64,000 bases of DNA from Entomomonas sp945283395. GTDB lineage: Bacteria > Pseudomonadota > Gammaproteobacteria > Pseudomonadales > Pseudomonadaceae. Shown here in pieces: positions 7,764 to 16,407 of this stretch. The translations under genes and the position numbers were made by a program. The notes beneath the pieces are model-generated. The model was not told where the DNA came from. It did not search any database and worked only from the letters and a program-made list of their open reading frames with translations. The stretch is from assembly GCA_946480835.1 (NCBI GenBank), contig CAMLLC010000010.1, positions 1 through 64,000 of the forward strand, in the 5' to 3' direction. Position 1 is the stretch's first letter. Every line of letters starts with the position of its first letter.

Positions 7764-9113
7764 ATGCCTAGAATGCAACCTGCTACCATTTTTTTATTAA
7801 GCTTGCTAACTTGCTTATTACCAGAACTGGCTGTCTATGCCCAAAACCATTCTAACCAACCAGTAGCCACTAACTCTTCTACTAAGCAACAGGCTAGCTT
7901 GCCATTAGATGAGGTGCGCACCTTCGTCAATGTCTTTGAACGCATTAAATCATCCTACATAGAACCTATAGATGACAAAACCTTGATGGATAATGCAATT
8001 AAAGGCATGGTAAGTAACCTAGACCCTCACTCAGTTTATCTTGATAGCAAATCGTATCATGCTTTAGAAGATATGACCAATGGTCAATATGGTGGTTTAG
8101 GTATAGAAATAGAGCAAAAAGAAGGATTTATCAGAATTATTACTCCACTAGATGATTCTCCTGCCGCCAAAGCAGGTATCCAAGCAGGAGATATCATAGT
8201 GAAAATTAATGATATACCTACTAAAGATATGTCACTTGATGACGCAGGTAATAAGCTAGCAGGAAAAATAGGCGAAAAAATTAATCTTACTATTGTTAGA
8301 CAACTATCAGACCCCTTTATAGTCACTATAACCAGAGCTAAGGTACAAGTACCAAGCGTTAAATCACAATTACTAGAAAAAAATTATGGCTATCTTCGCA
8401 TAGCACAATTTCAACACAATACGGGCAAAGAAGTTAGCAAAGGCTTAGCACAACTTAACCAACAAAATGGCAGCAAACTTAAAGGGATTGTTTTAGACCT
8501 AAGAAATAATCCCGGTGGTATTTTACAAGAGGCAGTGACAACCGTTAACCAATTTGTAAGCAAAGGTCTTATAGTTTACACCAAAGGCCGTATGGCAAAC
8601 TCAGAAACGCGCTTTTATGCCGATATAGGTGATCCTAGTCTAGGTATTCCCATGGTGGTATTAATCAATAACGGCAGTGCCTCTGCTGCTGAAATTGTAG
8701 CGGGAGCACTACAAGATTTGAAACGAGCAGTTATTATGGGCACTACCAGTTTTGGCAAAGGCTCAGTACAAACTGTATTACCCATTAATAAAACTGAAGC
8801 GTTAAAACTTACAACCGCTTTATATTACACCCCTAATGGCCGCTCCATTCAAGCACAAGGCATTGTGCCAGATATCATGGTAGAACAGGCAACCATCTCA
8901 AAAAACCAAAAACAATTTGAAGTCAGGGAAGCTGACTTACAAAATCATCTTAACAACTCGACTGGCAAAGAACGCCCTTCAAGCAAAGTCAAAGTAGCGC
9001 AAATTAAAATACAGGATGAAGACTACCAACTAAGCCAAGCCATTGCGCTCTTAAAAGGGCTCAATGTATTGAATACCAAAACCTCCCCTCTAAAAACGGA
9101 GCAACACAACTAA
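7764..9113 (+). CDS. ctpA: Carboxyl-terminal processing protease CtpA (S41 family)
   Basis: A 450-residue periplasmic serine protease with a signal peptide (PATIFLLSLLTCLLPELAVYAQ). A PDZ domain (GGLGIEIEQKEGFIRIITP to KINDIP) is followed by the S41 catalytic domain with Ser305 in NNGSASAAE and Lys332 in SFGKGSVQ, the Ser-Lys dyad. The family degrades or trims envelope proteins, and in Pseudomonas CtpA controls peptidoglycan cross-link hydrolases, which fits its position behind envC. I chose the ATG at 7764 because TTGGAG lies 8 nt upstream; the reading frame is open back to 7722, overlapping envC. The next gene starts 4 nt after its stop. Confidence 0.93.
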   Translation: MPRMQPATIFLLSLLTCLLPELAVYAQNHSNQPVATNSSTKQQASLPLDEVRTFVNVFERIKSSYIEPIDDKTLMDNAIKGMVSNLDPHSVYLDSKSYHALEDMTNGQYGGLGIEIEQKEGFIRIITPLDDSPAAKAGIQAGDIIVKINDIPTKDMSLDDAGNKLAGKIGEKINLTIVRQLSDPFIVTITRAKVQVPSVKSQLLEKNYGYLRIAQFQHNTGKEVSKGLAQLNQQNGSKLKGIVLDLRNNPGGILQEAVTTVNQFVSKGLIVYTKGRMANSETRFYADIGDPSLGIPMVVLINNGSASAAEIVAGALQDLKRAVIMGTTSFGKGSVQTVLPINKTEALKLTTALYYTPNGRSIQAQGIVPDIMVEQATISKNQKQFEVREADLQNHLNNSTGKERPSSKVKVAQIKIQDEDYQLSQAIALLKGLNVLNTKTSPLKTEQHN

Positions 9114-9117
9114 CACT

Positions 9118-10965
9118 ATGAAAGATCAGCTTAACCAACATAAAGCAGATAGTAAAATCTGTACAGCAGGTGTTGACCTTAATGGATTAATGCAAGTGCT
9201 GAGTAAACATCTCTACTCTACCCCTATGGTAGCCCTTAGAGAATTAGTTCAAAATGCCCATGATTCTATTGTTAGAAGACGCTTAGAACAGCCCTCATGG
9301 CAAGATAAAGCAGCTATCCATGTCATAGGAGATAGAAATAACAAACAACTACATATCATAGATACAGGTGCAGGCTTAACCGAATATGAAATTCATACTT
9401 TCTTAGCAACTGTAGGCGTAGGTTACACTCGCAATCTACGTGAGCAAGATGATAATACTGGTCTTATAGGCATGTTTGGGTTAGGCTTTTTATCTGCTTT
9501 TGTGCTAGCCAAACAAGTGACCTTACAAACCACCTCTTATCAACAACCTGATAAAGGTTGGTGCTATCGTTCTATTAATGGTGAACAATATACTGTTACA
9601 GCTATTGAACCAAGAACTAAGGTAGGCACAGAGATTATCTTAGACTTAAAAGATGAATTTGTTTTTTTAAGTACTCTAGAAACGCTTAACCAAATATTAG
9701 GTCGTTATTGTATTTTATTACATGAACCTATCTATATTAATCAAGCCAAAGAAGCTATCAACCCAGAACCTCCACCTTGGCGGCAACAGAGTGGCGATCT
9801 AATCACTCATCCTATACAAGAGCAAAAAAGAAGATTAAATTTTGCCACACGGTTTGAGCGAAATTTTGCGCCTATCTGTACTTTTCCCGTAAATCCAGAT
9901 GGCAACAGTGATGCGATCGGCATGTTATGGGTACAAGATGGTGCTACTTACGGAACAAGCGATAACAGAAACCTATCCATCTTCTTGCGTGGAATGCTGC
10001 TAGATGATGATGCACGAGATCTGCTGCCAACATGGGCTGGCTTTATTGGCGGAGTAATAGAGTCCGCTAAATTAGTACCTACTGCCAGCCGAGAAGATTT
10101 ACAACGAGATGATAATTATCAATTTATCAAATACGCTTTATCAGAAGCTCTTATCAAAGGTTTAGCTGAGGTTGCTAATAAGCAACCAGAAGTTTGGCGG
10201 CGTATTTTAAAACGTCATAATGAAGCCTTATTAGGTGCTTCATTATGTGATGACAGATTATTTGATCTATTGATGAATAGTATCAAAATTGCTACTTCGC
10301 AAGGTGATATAACCGTCAAAGAACTAATAGTTAATAATGCTATACATGTCATGCTAGGAGTCAGTGGTGGCTTTGAAGATACCCTCTTTAGAGCATTAAA
10401 AATACCAGTTGCTTTAGGTGACCGCTATGCCGTAGTACCTTTTTTAAGGCATTATGCAAATAAATGTCATATTAAACTAATAGAGCTTGGTACAGAAAAA
10501 GGCAATGAACAACTTTTTACATTAGTATCTTTAACCAATATTGAACAACAATGGTTCACAGAACAACTAGCTGATGGTGAAGCGATAATAGCCGCGCGCT
10601 TTTTACCCAAAGAACTACCTTTAGTAATAGTAGCTGATCGAGAAGCTGAACTTAAACAACGTTTAGAAGAAGATGAAGCTGATAAAAAAATATCACAAGC
10701 CGCGTTACGCTTAGCCAGACAATTCACCGCTAAAATTACTGCTACCACTACCAGTAAACTTTATCTTAACTTAAATAACGCAGCTGTTAGCGACTTACTG
10801 GCAGCTTTTCATGCTAACCACAGCAACGCGAAACAAGCTGCACAGCTACTTAAATCACTAAAAGTTATAATGGCTGGGCGGGATAGCCATCATTATGCAT
10901 TAGATTTAAACAAAGCATTGGTCAACTTTACTCAGACCTTACAAACTATATTAACTTATAACTAA
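9118..10965 (+). CDS. Hsp90-family GHKL ATPase (divergent HtpG-like)
   Basis: A 615-residue protein, close to HtpG in length. The Hsp90 N-domain motifs are recognisable: ELVQNAHDSI (Glu/Asn/Asp), DTGAGLTEYE, and the lid GLIGMFGLGFLSAF followed by GTEIILDL. The middle-domain catalytic arginine motif appears as SREDLQ. Divergence from true HtpG is clear (for example DTGAGL instead of DNGIGM), so it belongs to the separate bacterial 'HSP90 family protein' group whose clients are unknown. It begins 4 nt after ctpA and is followed 22 nt later by a TPR protein, as if the pair acts as chaperone and partner. Whether the main htpG exists elsewhere cannot be seen. Confidence 0.85.
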   Translation: MKDQLNQHKADSKICTAGVDLNGLMQVLSKHLYSTPMVALRELVQNAHDSIVRRRLEQPSWQDKAAIHVIGDRNNKQLHIIDTGAGLTEYEIHTFLATVGVGYTRNLREQDDNTGLIGMFGLGFLSAFVLAKQVTLQTTSYQQPDKGWCYRSINGEQYTVTAIEPRTKVGTEIILDLKDEFVFLSTLETLNQILGRYCILLHEPIYINQAKEAINPEPPPWRQQSGDLITHPIQEQKRRLNFATRFERNFAPICTFPVNPDGNSDAIGMLWVQDGATYGTSDNRNLSIFLRGMLLDDDARDLLPTWAGFIGGVIESAKLVPTASREDLQRDDNYQFIKYALSEALIKGLAEVANKQPEVWRRILKRHNEALLGASLCDDRLFDLLMNSIKIATSQGDITVKELIVNNAIHVMLGVSGGFEDTLFRALKIPVALGDRYAVVPFLRHYANKCHIKLIELGTEKGNEQLFTLVSLTNIEQQWFTEQLADGEAIIAARFLPKELPLVIVADREAELKQRLEEDEADKKISQAALRLARQFTAKITATTTSKLYLNLNNAAVSDLLAAFHANHSNAKQAAQLLKSLKVIMAGRDSHHYALDLNKALVNFTQTLQTILTYN

Positions 10966-10987
10966 CTTAGCCGAAGGGGGAAAACAC

Positions 10988-13294
10988 ATGGACATCTGGG
11001 ATTGGGTATTTCGCTTAGAAGATGATCTAGAAGAAGCGGGGCATGAACATGCTAGCCGTATTATTGAACAAGTAAGTACCGAAATATTAGAACTTAATAT
11101 AGGCAAAGCTGAAGCGCTATTACCAGAAGCTATTGCACTAAGTCGCAGCCTCAATAATCCTTGGTTAGAAGTCTTCTTCAAACACTGGGAAATGCGTAAT
11201 AGAATAGGTAATAAATCTGAGGGAGACTCCGTACTTGGCGATGTAGTGGAGTTATTTGAATTTGCTCACCGAGATGAAACCATTACCTGTCCACAATCTA
11301 TTTGTGTCACCCAAGATTTATCTGCTTGCTATGCTAATATAGATGGTCCTGGCTGGGCCGAAGAACGTAAAGCAGTTTGTGATGAAACATTTGCAAGAAT
11401 TGATCCGACATGGAGCTGTTTTCACTGCCTCTCCTGTGAATATGCTGATGCTTTAATAGATGAAGGAAATCCACAACAGGCATTTGACTATTTGCAACAA
11501 CAAAAAGCTAAAATCATAGCCGTTGGTGAGGAAGTTAGCGAAGCTATCAAAACATTTGAAGTACAAGCGTTGCTGCGTCTTAATCAAAATGAACAAGCAT
11601 TGGCTATTTTAGAAGAATGCCAAGCAGCCGTAAAAGGCTATGATTGGCCAGTCAATAGTCAAGAACGGCATATTCTTAAAGCGCTGACCTTAGCTAAACT
11701 GGGTAAAACTTCAGAAGCATGGGATGAACTACCTAATTTTAAAAGTGTAGCTCCCCGCTATTATTTAAGCTGGATTAGAGCAATAGATGTTCTGCTAACC
11801 CATGAACCGGACAAAAATGAATGGGCCTTAGGCAGTGCGCTACAAGAAGCATTAGAACATTTTATGAAAATGGGTAATTATCGCAAGGTCATAGAAGTTG
11901 CCGCGCTGCAAATTCGTCTGGCTATGGCTAGACAGAGTGTCTGGACTGCTAAAAGAGCGTTAGCTATTGCTAATGAAGCTTTACCAAAATTGAAAGAGCC
12001 ACTAGGGGCTGATCAACTACTGACCAAACTAACCAACCAAATAGCTAGCCAAGCAGCTAATAATTCATTGCCAGTACCTGCCAATGAATTGATGGCTTGG
12101 TTAGAAGAAAGAGCAAAACATCAACAAAGAGGACGTAATCCTGAACAAGAGGTTGAATTATTACTACAGGCAGTAGCTGAACTACCTGACGATGAACCCC
12201 TACTAGAAATAACTGTTTCAGCATTACAAGCTTGTAATGCTACAAAAGAGGCTGAACAACTAATGTGGCAATTTATAGAAAGAAATCATCAACATGAGTC
12301 ATCAGCCGCTTATAATCTGCTTAATGGCTTAATATCCACAAATAGATTAGCAGACATTGATAAACTCGCTGAATTTTACCAAACCAGCCAACCTGCTGTA
12401 GCTTTGTGGTGCAAAATCCAACAAGCCTTTGCTAAACAGGAGTTAGATCTAGCTAAAACGCTTAGCCAGCAAATGCATGAGATCGTACCAGATTACTTAG
12501 GGCCAGTGCGTATGCTAGTGCTAATAGCAGTACGCCAACAAGATTTTGCTGCCGCTGAAAAATGGCAACAGCTTGTGATTGAGAAAAACACAGAAGATCC
12601 TCGCAATGATTTATGGGATTTACTTACTTATAGCTCAGCCAATCAAAATTGGAGCAAAGCTAGAGAGGTAGCTAAACAACTTGAGATTCCTTTAACCTCT
12701 ACTGAAGGGGTGATTAATGAGGAATGGGGCTGGGTACGTATTCAGGTAGAAGAGCAAGGTGATACGCTAGAATATTTAGCCCATTGCACAGGGCCTGTCA
12801 CCGCCATTATTAAAGAACCTGCCTATGCGAATAAAACACAACGAGTAGATGATTGGGTAGTATATGATGCGGCGCAACTAGCTCCTGTCCCAGAAGATGA
12901 AGAAGAGAAGAAGCATTTTATCCCACTTTATAAATTAGTCAAAACCCTCCAGCCGGGTGACTTTGGGCAGAGCTGGTTTATTGACGGCATCTACCCGGGA
13001 GATGAAGCTTTTCAACTTTTGGAAAAACAAATCACAGATAAAGGATGGCGGTTATGGGTGCAAAGTAACTCAAACTACCAAATTACTGACCAATTTGATC
13101 TAGATGAAACACCTCAACAAGGTATATTCTTCTGTATCGTAGCGCCTAAAGCGGTAACTCCTGTTGAACTAGATAAATTCTTAACGGCAGCTACAGAAGA
13201 TTGGGCGTTACCAGTGCATTGGTTGAAGTTAGCAGAAGCAGCAGGAGCTGCTGTTGAACCTCATCAAGAAATTATTAGTCGTTATAAACTATAA
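10988..13294 (+). CDS. Large TPR-like repeat protein partnered with Hsp90-like ATPase
   Basis: A soluble, acidic, 768-residue protein with no signal peptide, built mostly of helical repeats of TPR type (for example ADALIDEGNPQQAFDYL, LRLNQNEQALAILEE and repeats about residues 395-560). The C-terminal 200 residues look globular (segments DTLEYLAHCTGP, QPGDFGQSWFIDG). Seven cysteines cluster in residues 101-150, ending in a CxxCxxC (C144, C147, C150) that could bind metal. A strong Shine-Dalgarno (AAGGGGG) precedes the ATG. The 22-nt gap behind the Hsp90-like gene implies co-translation. By analogy TPR proteins often dock on Hsp90, but no specific function is recognised. Confidence 0.8.
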   Translation: MDIWDWVFRLEDDLEEAGHEHASRIIEQVSTEILELNIGKAEALLPEAIALSRSLNNPWLEVFFKHWEMRNRIGNKSEGDSVLGDVVELFEFAHRDETITCPQSICVTQDLSACYANIDGPGWAEERKAVCDETFARIDPTWSCFHCLSCEYADALIDEGNPQQAFDYLQQQKAKIIAVGEEVSEAIKTFEVQALLRLNQNEQALAILEECQAAVKGYDWPVNSQERHILKALTLAKLGKTSEAWDELPNFKSVAPRYYLSWIRAIDVLLTHEPDKNEWALGSALQEALEHFMKMGNYRKVIEVAALQIRLAMARQSVWTAKRALAIANEALPKLKEPLGADQLLTKLTNQIASQAANNSLPVPANELMAWLEERAKHQQRGRNPEQEVELLLQAVAELPDDEPLLEITVSALQACNATKEAEQLMWQFIERNHQHESSAAYNLLNGLISTNRLADIDKLAEFYQTSQPAVALWCKIQQAFAKQELDLAKTLSQQMHEIVPDYLGPVRMLVLIAVRQQDFAAAEKWQQLVIEKNTEDPRNDLWDLLTYSSANQNWSKAREVAKQLEIPLTSTEGVINEEWGWVRIQVEEQGDTLEYLAHCTGPVTAIIKEPAYANKTQRVDDWVVYDAAQLAPVPEDEEEKKHFIPLYKLVKTLQPGDFGQSWFIDGIYPGDEAFQLLEKQITDKGWRLWVQSNSNYQITDQFDLDETPQQGIFFCIVAPKAVTPVELDKFLTAATEDWALPVHWLKLAEAAGAAVEPHQEIISRYKL

Positions 13295-13306
13295 ACCTTA
13301 ACTAAC

Positions 13307-13340
13307 ATTCATGTGTTAAAGTCATTTTTAACACATGAAT
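13307..13340 (+). repeat. Long perfect inverted repeat after the TPR gene
   Basis: ATTCATGTGTTAAA (13307-13320) and its exact complement (13327-13340) make a 14-bp stem with a 6-nt loop, starting 12 nt after the TPR stop. No T-run follows, so it is either a weak terminator, an RNA-stability element or an operator-like palindrome. Confidence 0.55.
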
Positions 13341-13641
13341 AGATAGTTAGCCAATAATTACCCAAATAAGGTTAACAGTCTTGATATTGAAATATAGCTT
13401 AAGGCTTTACCCTTTAACTCATGATAAAAAAAGAAAAATTTTTAATTATTATAGTTTCCACCCTAACATCTCCTAAAAATATCGTTATCTTAAGGTGATC
13501 ATTATTTTTTATCCTCATTAATTGATAAGCTACATTTTTTTAATTAGCATTTGAAACATGATAATTAAAACTAACCACAGGTTTAGTTAATTATATCAAT
13601 CAGCTTGTTAACCCCATTCAAGTTAACTCTTATTTTATTGA
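13341..13641. other. AT-rich intergenic stretch, no gene seen
   Basis: About 300 nt with many stops in all frames. It contains A- and T-runs but no recognisable coding sequence, tRNA, riboswitch or promoter that I can defend. Confidence 0.5.
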
Positions 13642-13669
13642 TAAAAAAGGCGTAGTTGGCGCCTTTTTA
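13642..13669. terminator. Bidirectional terminator
   Basis: AAAAAGGCG and CGCCTTTTT form a 9-bp stem around a short loop, with A-rich and T-rich flanks that give a U-tract in both directions. It ends the yegP-like transcript (minus strand) and could also stop read-through from the left. Confidence 0.75.
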
Positions 13670-14008
13670 TTTCTTGATGGTTAAATCTTTAATAGTGGTA
13701 GTACAACCATTTTTTTTCACTGACTCTATACCTTTATCACGAGCCGTGGTCGTCTCATAAACTTCACTGTTACCTATAACTTGATAATTGGCTGCTTTTA
13801 AAGTGAAATAAAATTTACCACTTTTAGCTACTAACAGACTATAGCGCTTTGCATCACCACTATTTTTTTGGACCGACGCAATACCTATTTTGGTAGATGC
13901 TTTTTGCTTATACATTTCACTGGTTAAAATAACCTCACCATTATGGGCCTTCAAGGTAAAATAAAACTGTCCATTTTTAGCTTTTTTAATTTCAAATGTA
14001 CCTACCAT
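13667..14008 (-). CDS. YegP-family (DUF1508) protein, tandem repeats
   Basis: A 113-residue cytosolic protein with two copies of the YegP/DUF1508 unit. Unit 1 has FEIKKAKNGQFYFTLKAHNGEVILTSE and unit 2 has SLLVAKSGKFYFTLKAANYQVIGNSE (given here in abridged reading), each followed by a KxGIxSVxKN ending. The function of the family is not established. Start choice: AAGGAG directly abuts an ATG at 14014, so the next in-frame ATG at 14008, six nucleotides away, is favoured. It stands alone, with a terminator overlapping its stop. Confidence 0.85.
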   Translation of the reverse strand: MVGTFEIKKAKNGQFYFTLKAHNGEVILTSEMYKQKASTKIGIASVQKNSGDAKRYSLLVAKSGKFYFTLKAANYQVIGNSEVYETTTARDKGIESVKKNGCTTTIKDLTIKK

Positions 14009-14127
14009 TATCATCTCCTTAATTAATTGAAGTTTTATTTATAAATTAAAGCTATTTTTTTTGATACTAGACCTAAGCCTATAATAAACATTAGTTTTAG
14101 TTGTTGCTTTTAATATTTTTTATCCCA

Positions 14128-14382
14128 TTATTTTTTTATTTTGGCTTGTTGATTAGATAAATAAATATTACTTCTCTTAGCTAACTTATTATTTTCTATG
14201 ACATTTATCCACTCATTAGTGGTTATGGTTGCTGCAAAACTACTTTGCATTACGACACTAAAAATACGATGAATCTCCTCTGCTGTAGCTTTTCCTGCTT
14301 CATTGGCATAAGGTAAAGAACCTGTTGCATCAGTAATAAATTCAGCCTCAAACCCTCTTTCTTGCGCCTCAATAACGGTAGC
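14128..14382 (-). pseudogene. C-terminal fragment of a cysteine hydrolase (isochorismatase family)
   Basis: Only the last 85 or so residues of an isochorismatase-like hydrolase remain: ATVIEAQERGFEAEF, then DATGSLPYANEAGKATAEEIHR and a terminal helix ending FAATITTNEWI. The catalytic Asp, Lys and Cys lie in the missing part. The open frame does continue to 14412, but that extension is antisense to the conserved GlxA-like sequence on the other strand, so it is a fusion artefact. The fragment sits head-to-head with a broken GlxA-type regulator, which often controls such hydrolases. Confidence 0.7.
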
Positions 14383-14808
14383 GCCCAACAAGCCAATAAA
14401 GTTGCTAAACAACTAGTTATTGCCCCTCATAGAGCGGGAGGTCAAGTGCCATTCATAGAGCAAACTTTCCCCACCCAACCAAGCAGTAACAGATTGAGCA
14501 CCTTATTAGCTTGGTTACAAAGTCATTTAGCTAACCATCATACCACCGATCAATTAGCAAAACGCACCGGTATGAGTCGCCGCAGTTTTACTCGTCACTT
14601 TAAACAACTAACAGGTTATAGTTTAACCCAATAGCTTATTGAACAGTGCCTTAGTCAGGCTCAAACATTATTAGAAACCAGCTATTTCTCATTAGAACAG
14701 ATAGCTCAACAAGTAGGTTTTAGCTCTAGCTCCGCATTAAGACAACATTTTCTAAAAAAATTTAACTTAACGCCTAGCCAATATCAAAAAAATTTTCATC
14801 ATCCATAA
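14368..14808 (+). pseudogene. Remnant of a GlxA-family AraC-type regulator
   Basis: The visible part begins inside the DJ-1/PfpI-like domain (AQQANKVAKQLVIAPHRAGGQVPF), then runs into an AraC/XylS DNA-binding domain (TTDQLAKRTGMSRRSFTRHF). An in-frame TAG at 14632-14634 interrupts it, and the same frame then continues with IEQCLSQAQTLLETSYF, QIAQQVGFSSSSALRQHF and LTPSQYQKNF up to a TAA at 14806-14808. The stop sits where relatives have tryptophan, consistent with TGG to TAG. The first two thirds of the gene are missing. It is inactive unless the stop is read through. Confidence 0.75.
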
Positions 14809-14929
14809 AATAGTAAAATATTACTAATTATTTTATTCAACAAAAAAGCAACCTTTCTTCAACATTTCTACTACAAAGGCTACATTAAACTAACTGCCAA
14901 TTAACATAAACCATCGGCAGTCAAAGTAT

Positions 14930-15700
14930 ATGAGCCTAAATTTAATAACAACCCTACCTAAACTTGATAACCATAATGAAAATTTCACTTATTGGTGGAA
15001 CAAACAAGGAGAATGGGTAGAAACGCCAAACGAACGGCGTGGCGGATTTAGTGGTGTTATAAAGACCCTCAATAAGCAAGGCGAAATTCTCTACATCAAA
15101 AAACAAGAAGGACATATCTACCGTAGTCTGCTTTACCCATTTGGGCAAGCCACCATTCGTAGAGAATATAACGCTTACCTAGCTTTTAATAAAGCTAAGG
15201 TAAGAACTCCGCAAGTAATCTATTGTGGGCAACTAGGTAAAAAAGCTATTTTAGTGACCAAAGCCCTAGCTAATTTTATTAGTTTTGAAGAATGGCTTAG
15301 CAATGCACGCCAAGCTAATACACAAGCTGCTACTATAAGTGCGGTATTAGATTCGATAGCCAACATGCTTGTTCAACTTCATAAAAATCACCTACAACAT
15401 AACTGTATTTATAGTAAACATATATTTGTTAATGTCCTCGAGAGACAAAAAGTTACCGTCCACACCGCGCTATTAGATTTAGAAAAATCAAGAAAACGTT
15501 TTACTGCCAAACAAGCAGCTTTACACGACACACCGCAAATAAGGCGTCATTCAGCTATTAGCCATACTGAATGGCTGTATTTTGCTAAGCAATATGAAAT
15601 GTATTTTGGTAGTCCCTTACCCAAACTATACCAATTGCCACCAACTCCTCTCTACCTTGATACTCAAACCTTATACCAACACACCAAAATAATAGATTAA
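14930..15700 (+). CDS. inaA: InaA-like lipopolysaccharide kinase-family protein
   Basis: A 256-residue cytosolic kinase-fold protein. The N-terminus GEWVETPNERRGGFSGV and the later HNCIYSKHIFVN (catalytic loop-like) and LLDLEKSRKR (metal-loop-like) match the InaA/LPS-kinase group, related to RfaP/WaaP. Pseudomonas InaA is described as acid- or stress-inducible, but its substrate is unsettled. The catalytic loop has no HxD in canonical form, so real kinase activity is uncertain. A methyltransferase gene follows after 13 nt, probably in the same transcript. Confidence 0.75.
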   Translation: MSLNLITTLPKLDNHNENFTYWWNKQGEWVETPNERRGGFSGVIKTLNKQGEILYIKKQEGHIYRSLLYPFGQATIRREYNAYLAFNKAKVRTPQVIYCGQLGKKAILVTKALANFISFEEWLSNARQANTQAATISAVLDSIANMLVQLHKNHLQHNCIYSKHIFVNVLERQKVTVHTALLDLEKSRKRFTAKQAALHDTPQIRRHSAISHTEWLYFAKQYEMYFGSPLPKLYQLPPTPLYLDTQTLYQHTKIID

Positions 15701-15713
15701 TAGGTTAATTAGC

Positions 15714-16403
15714 ATGCTCAATCAAATTCAAACCCCTCCTGAAAAAACGCCTATTCAATTAGCCTTTTCTAGTAAATATAGCAAAGCACATGCCATTGAC
15801 TACTTTACAAAACATCAACAAGGCATAGCACGAAGATTCACTACTTGGCGCGAAACTCAATTAGCGCGGAAAGCTTTAAAAACCGCTGGCAATCCCCAAT
15901 CAATCCTAGATTTACCCTGTGGAGCTGGCCGCTTTTGGCAATTATTAGCCGCTGATCATAAGCGCACCTTGCTGGCAGCAGACAACTCTGAACACATGAT
16001 AGAAGTGGCCAAAACACTACAACCACCAGCTATAGCTGAGCGTTTTACTGCTTTCAAATCTTCGGCCTTTGCTATTAAGCTTGCTAATGAGGCGGTAGAT
16101 AACATCTTTTGTATACGCTTGCTACACCATATAGAAGCACATGAACATCGGTTAGCTATTTTGCAAGAATTTTATAGAGTCACGCGCGATACAGTTATTC
16201 TATCACTCTGGGTAGATGGTAATTTCAAAGCTTGGCGTAGAAGAAAATCAGAAGCAACCGGCCGTCATACTCAACATAATAGATTCTTAATTCCCACCGC
16301 CACTATTGAAGCTGAATTTAAAGAAGTAGGTTTTAACATAGTAGCTCACCATGATTTTTTACCCAAGTATGCTATGTGGCGAATTTACGTGTTACGCAAA
16401 TGA
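15714..16403 (+). CDS. Class I SAM-dependent methyltransferase
   Basis: A 229-residue Rossmann methyltransferase. Motif I is ILDLPCGAGRFWQLL and the motif II acidic loop is LLAADNSEHMIEVA; a post-motif-III segment reads NIFCIRLLHHIEAHEHR. No substrate domain is recognisable. It follows the inaA-like gene closely and ends 4 nt before the convergent radical SAM gene, with no terminator between. Confidence 0.8.
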   Translation: MLNQIQTPPEKTPIQLAFSSKYSKAHAIDYFTKHQQGIARRFTTWRETQLARKALKTAGNPQSILDLPCGAGRFWQLLAADHKRTLLAADNSEHMIEVAKTLQPPAIAERFTAFKSSAFAIKLANEAVDNIFCIRLLHHIEAHEHRLAILQEFYRVTRDTVILSLWVDGNFKAWRRRKSEATGRHTQHNRFLIPTATIEAEFKEVGFNIVAHHDFLPKYAMWRIYVLRK

Positions 16404-16407
16404 CTTA

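Noticed and set aside
14383..14412. Start codon and first codons of the hydrolase fragment
   Set aside because: They are antisense to conserved GlxA-like sequence, so the frame is a junction artefact, not a true N-terminus.
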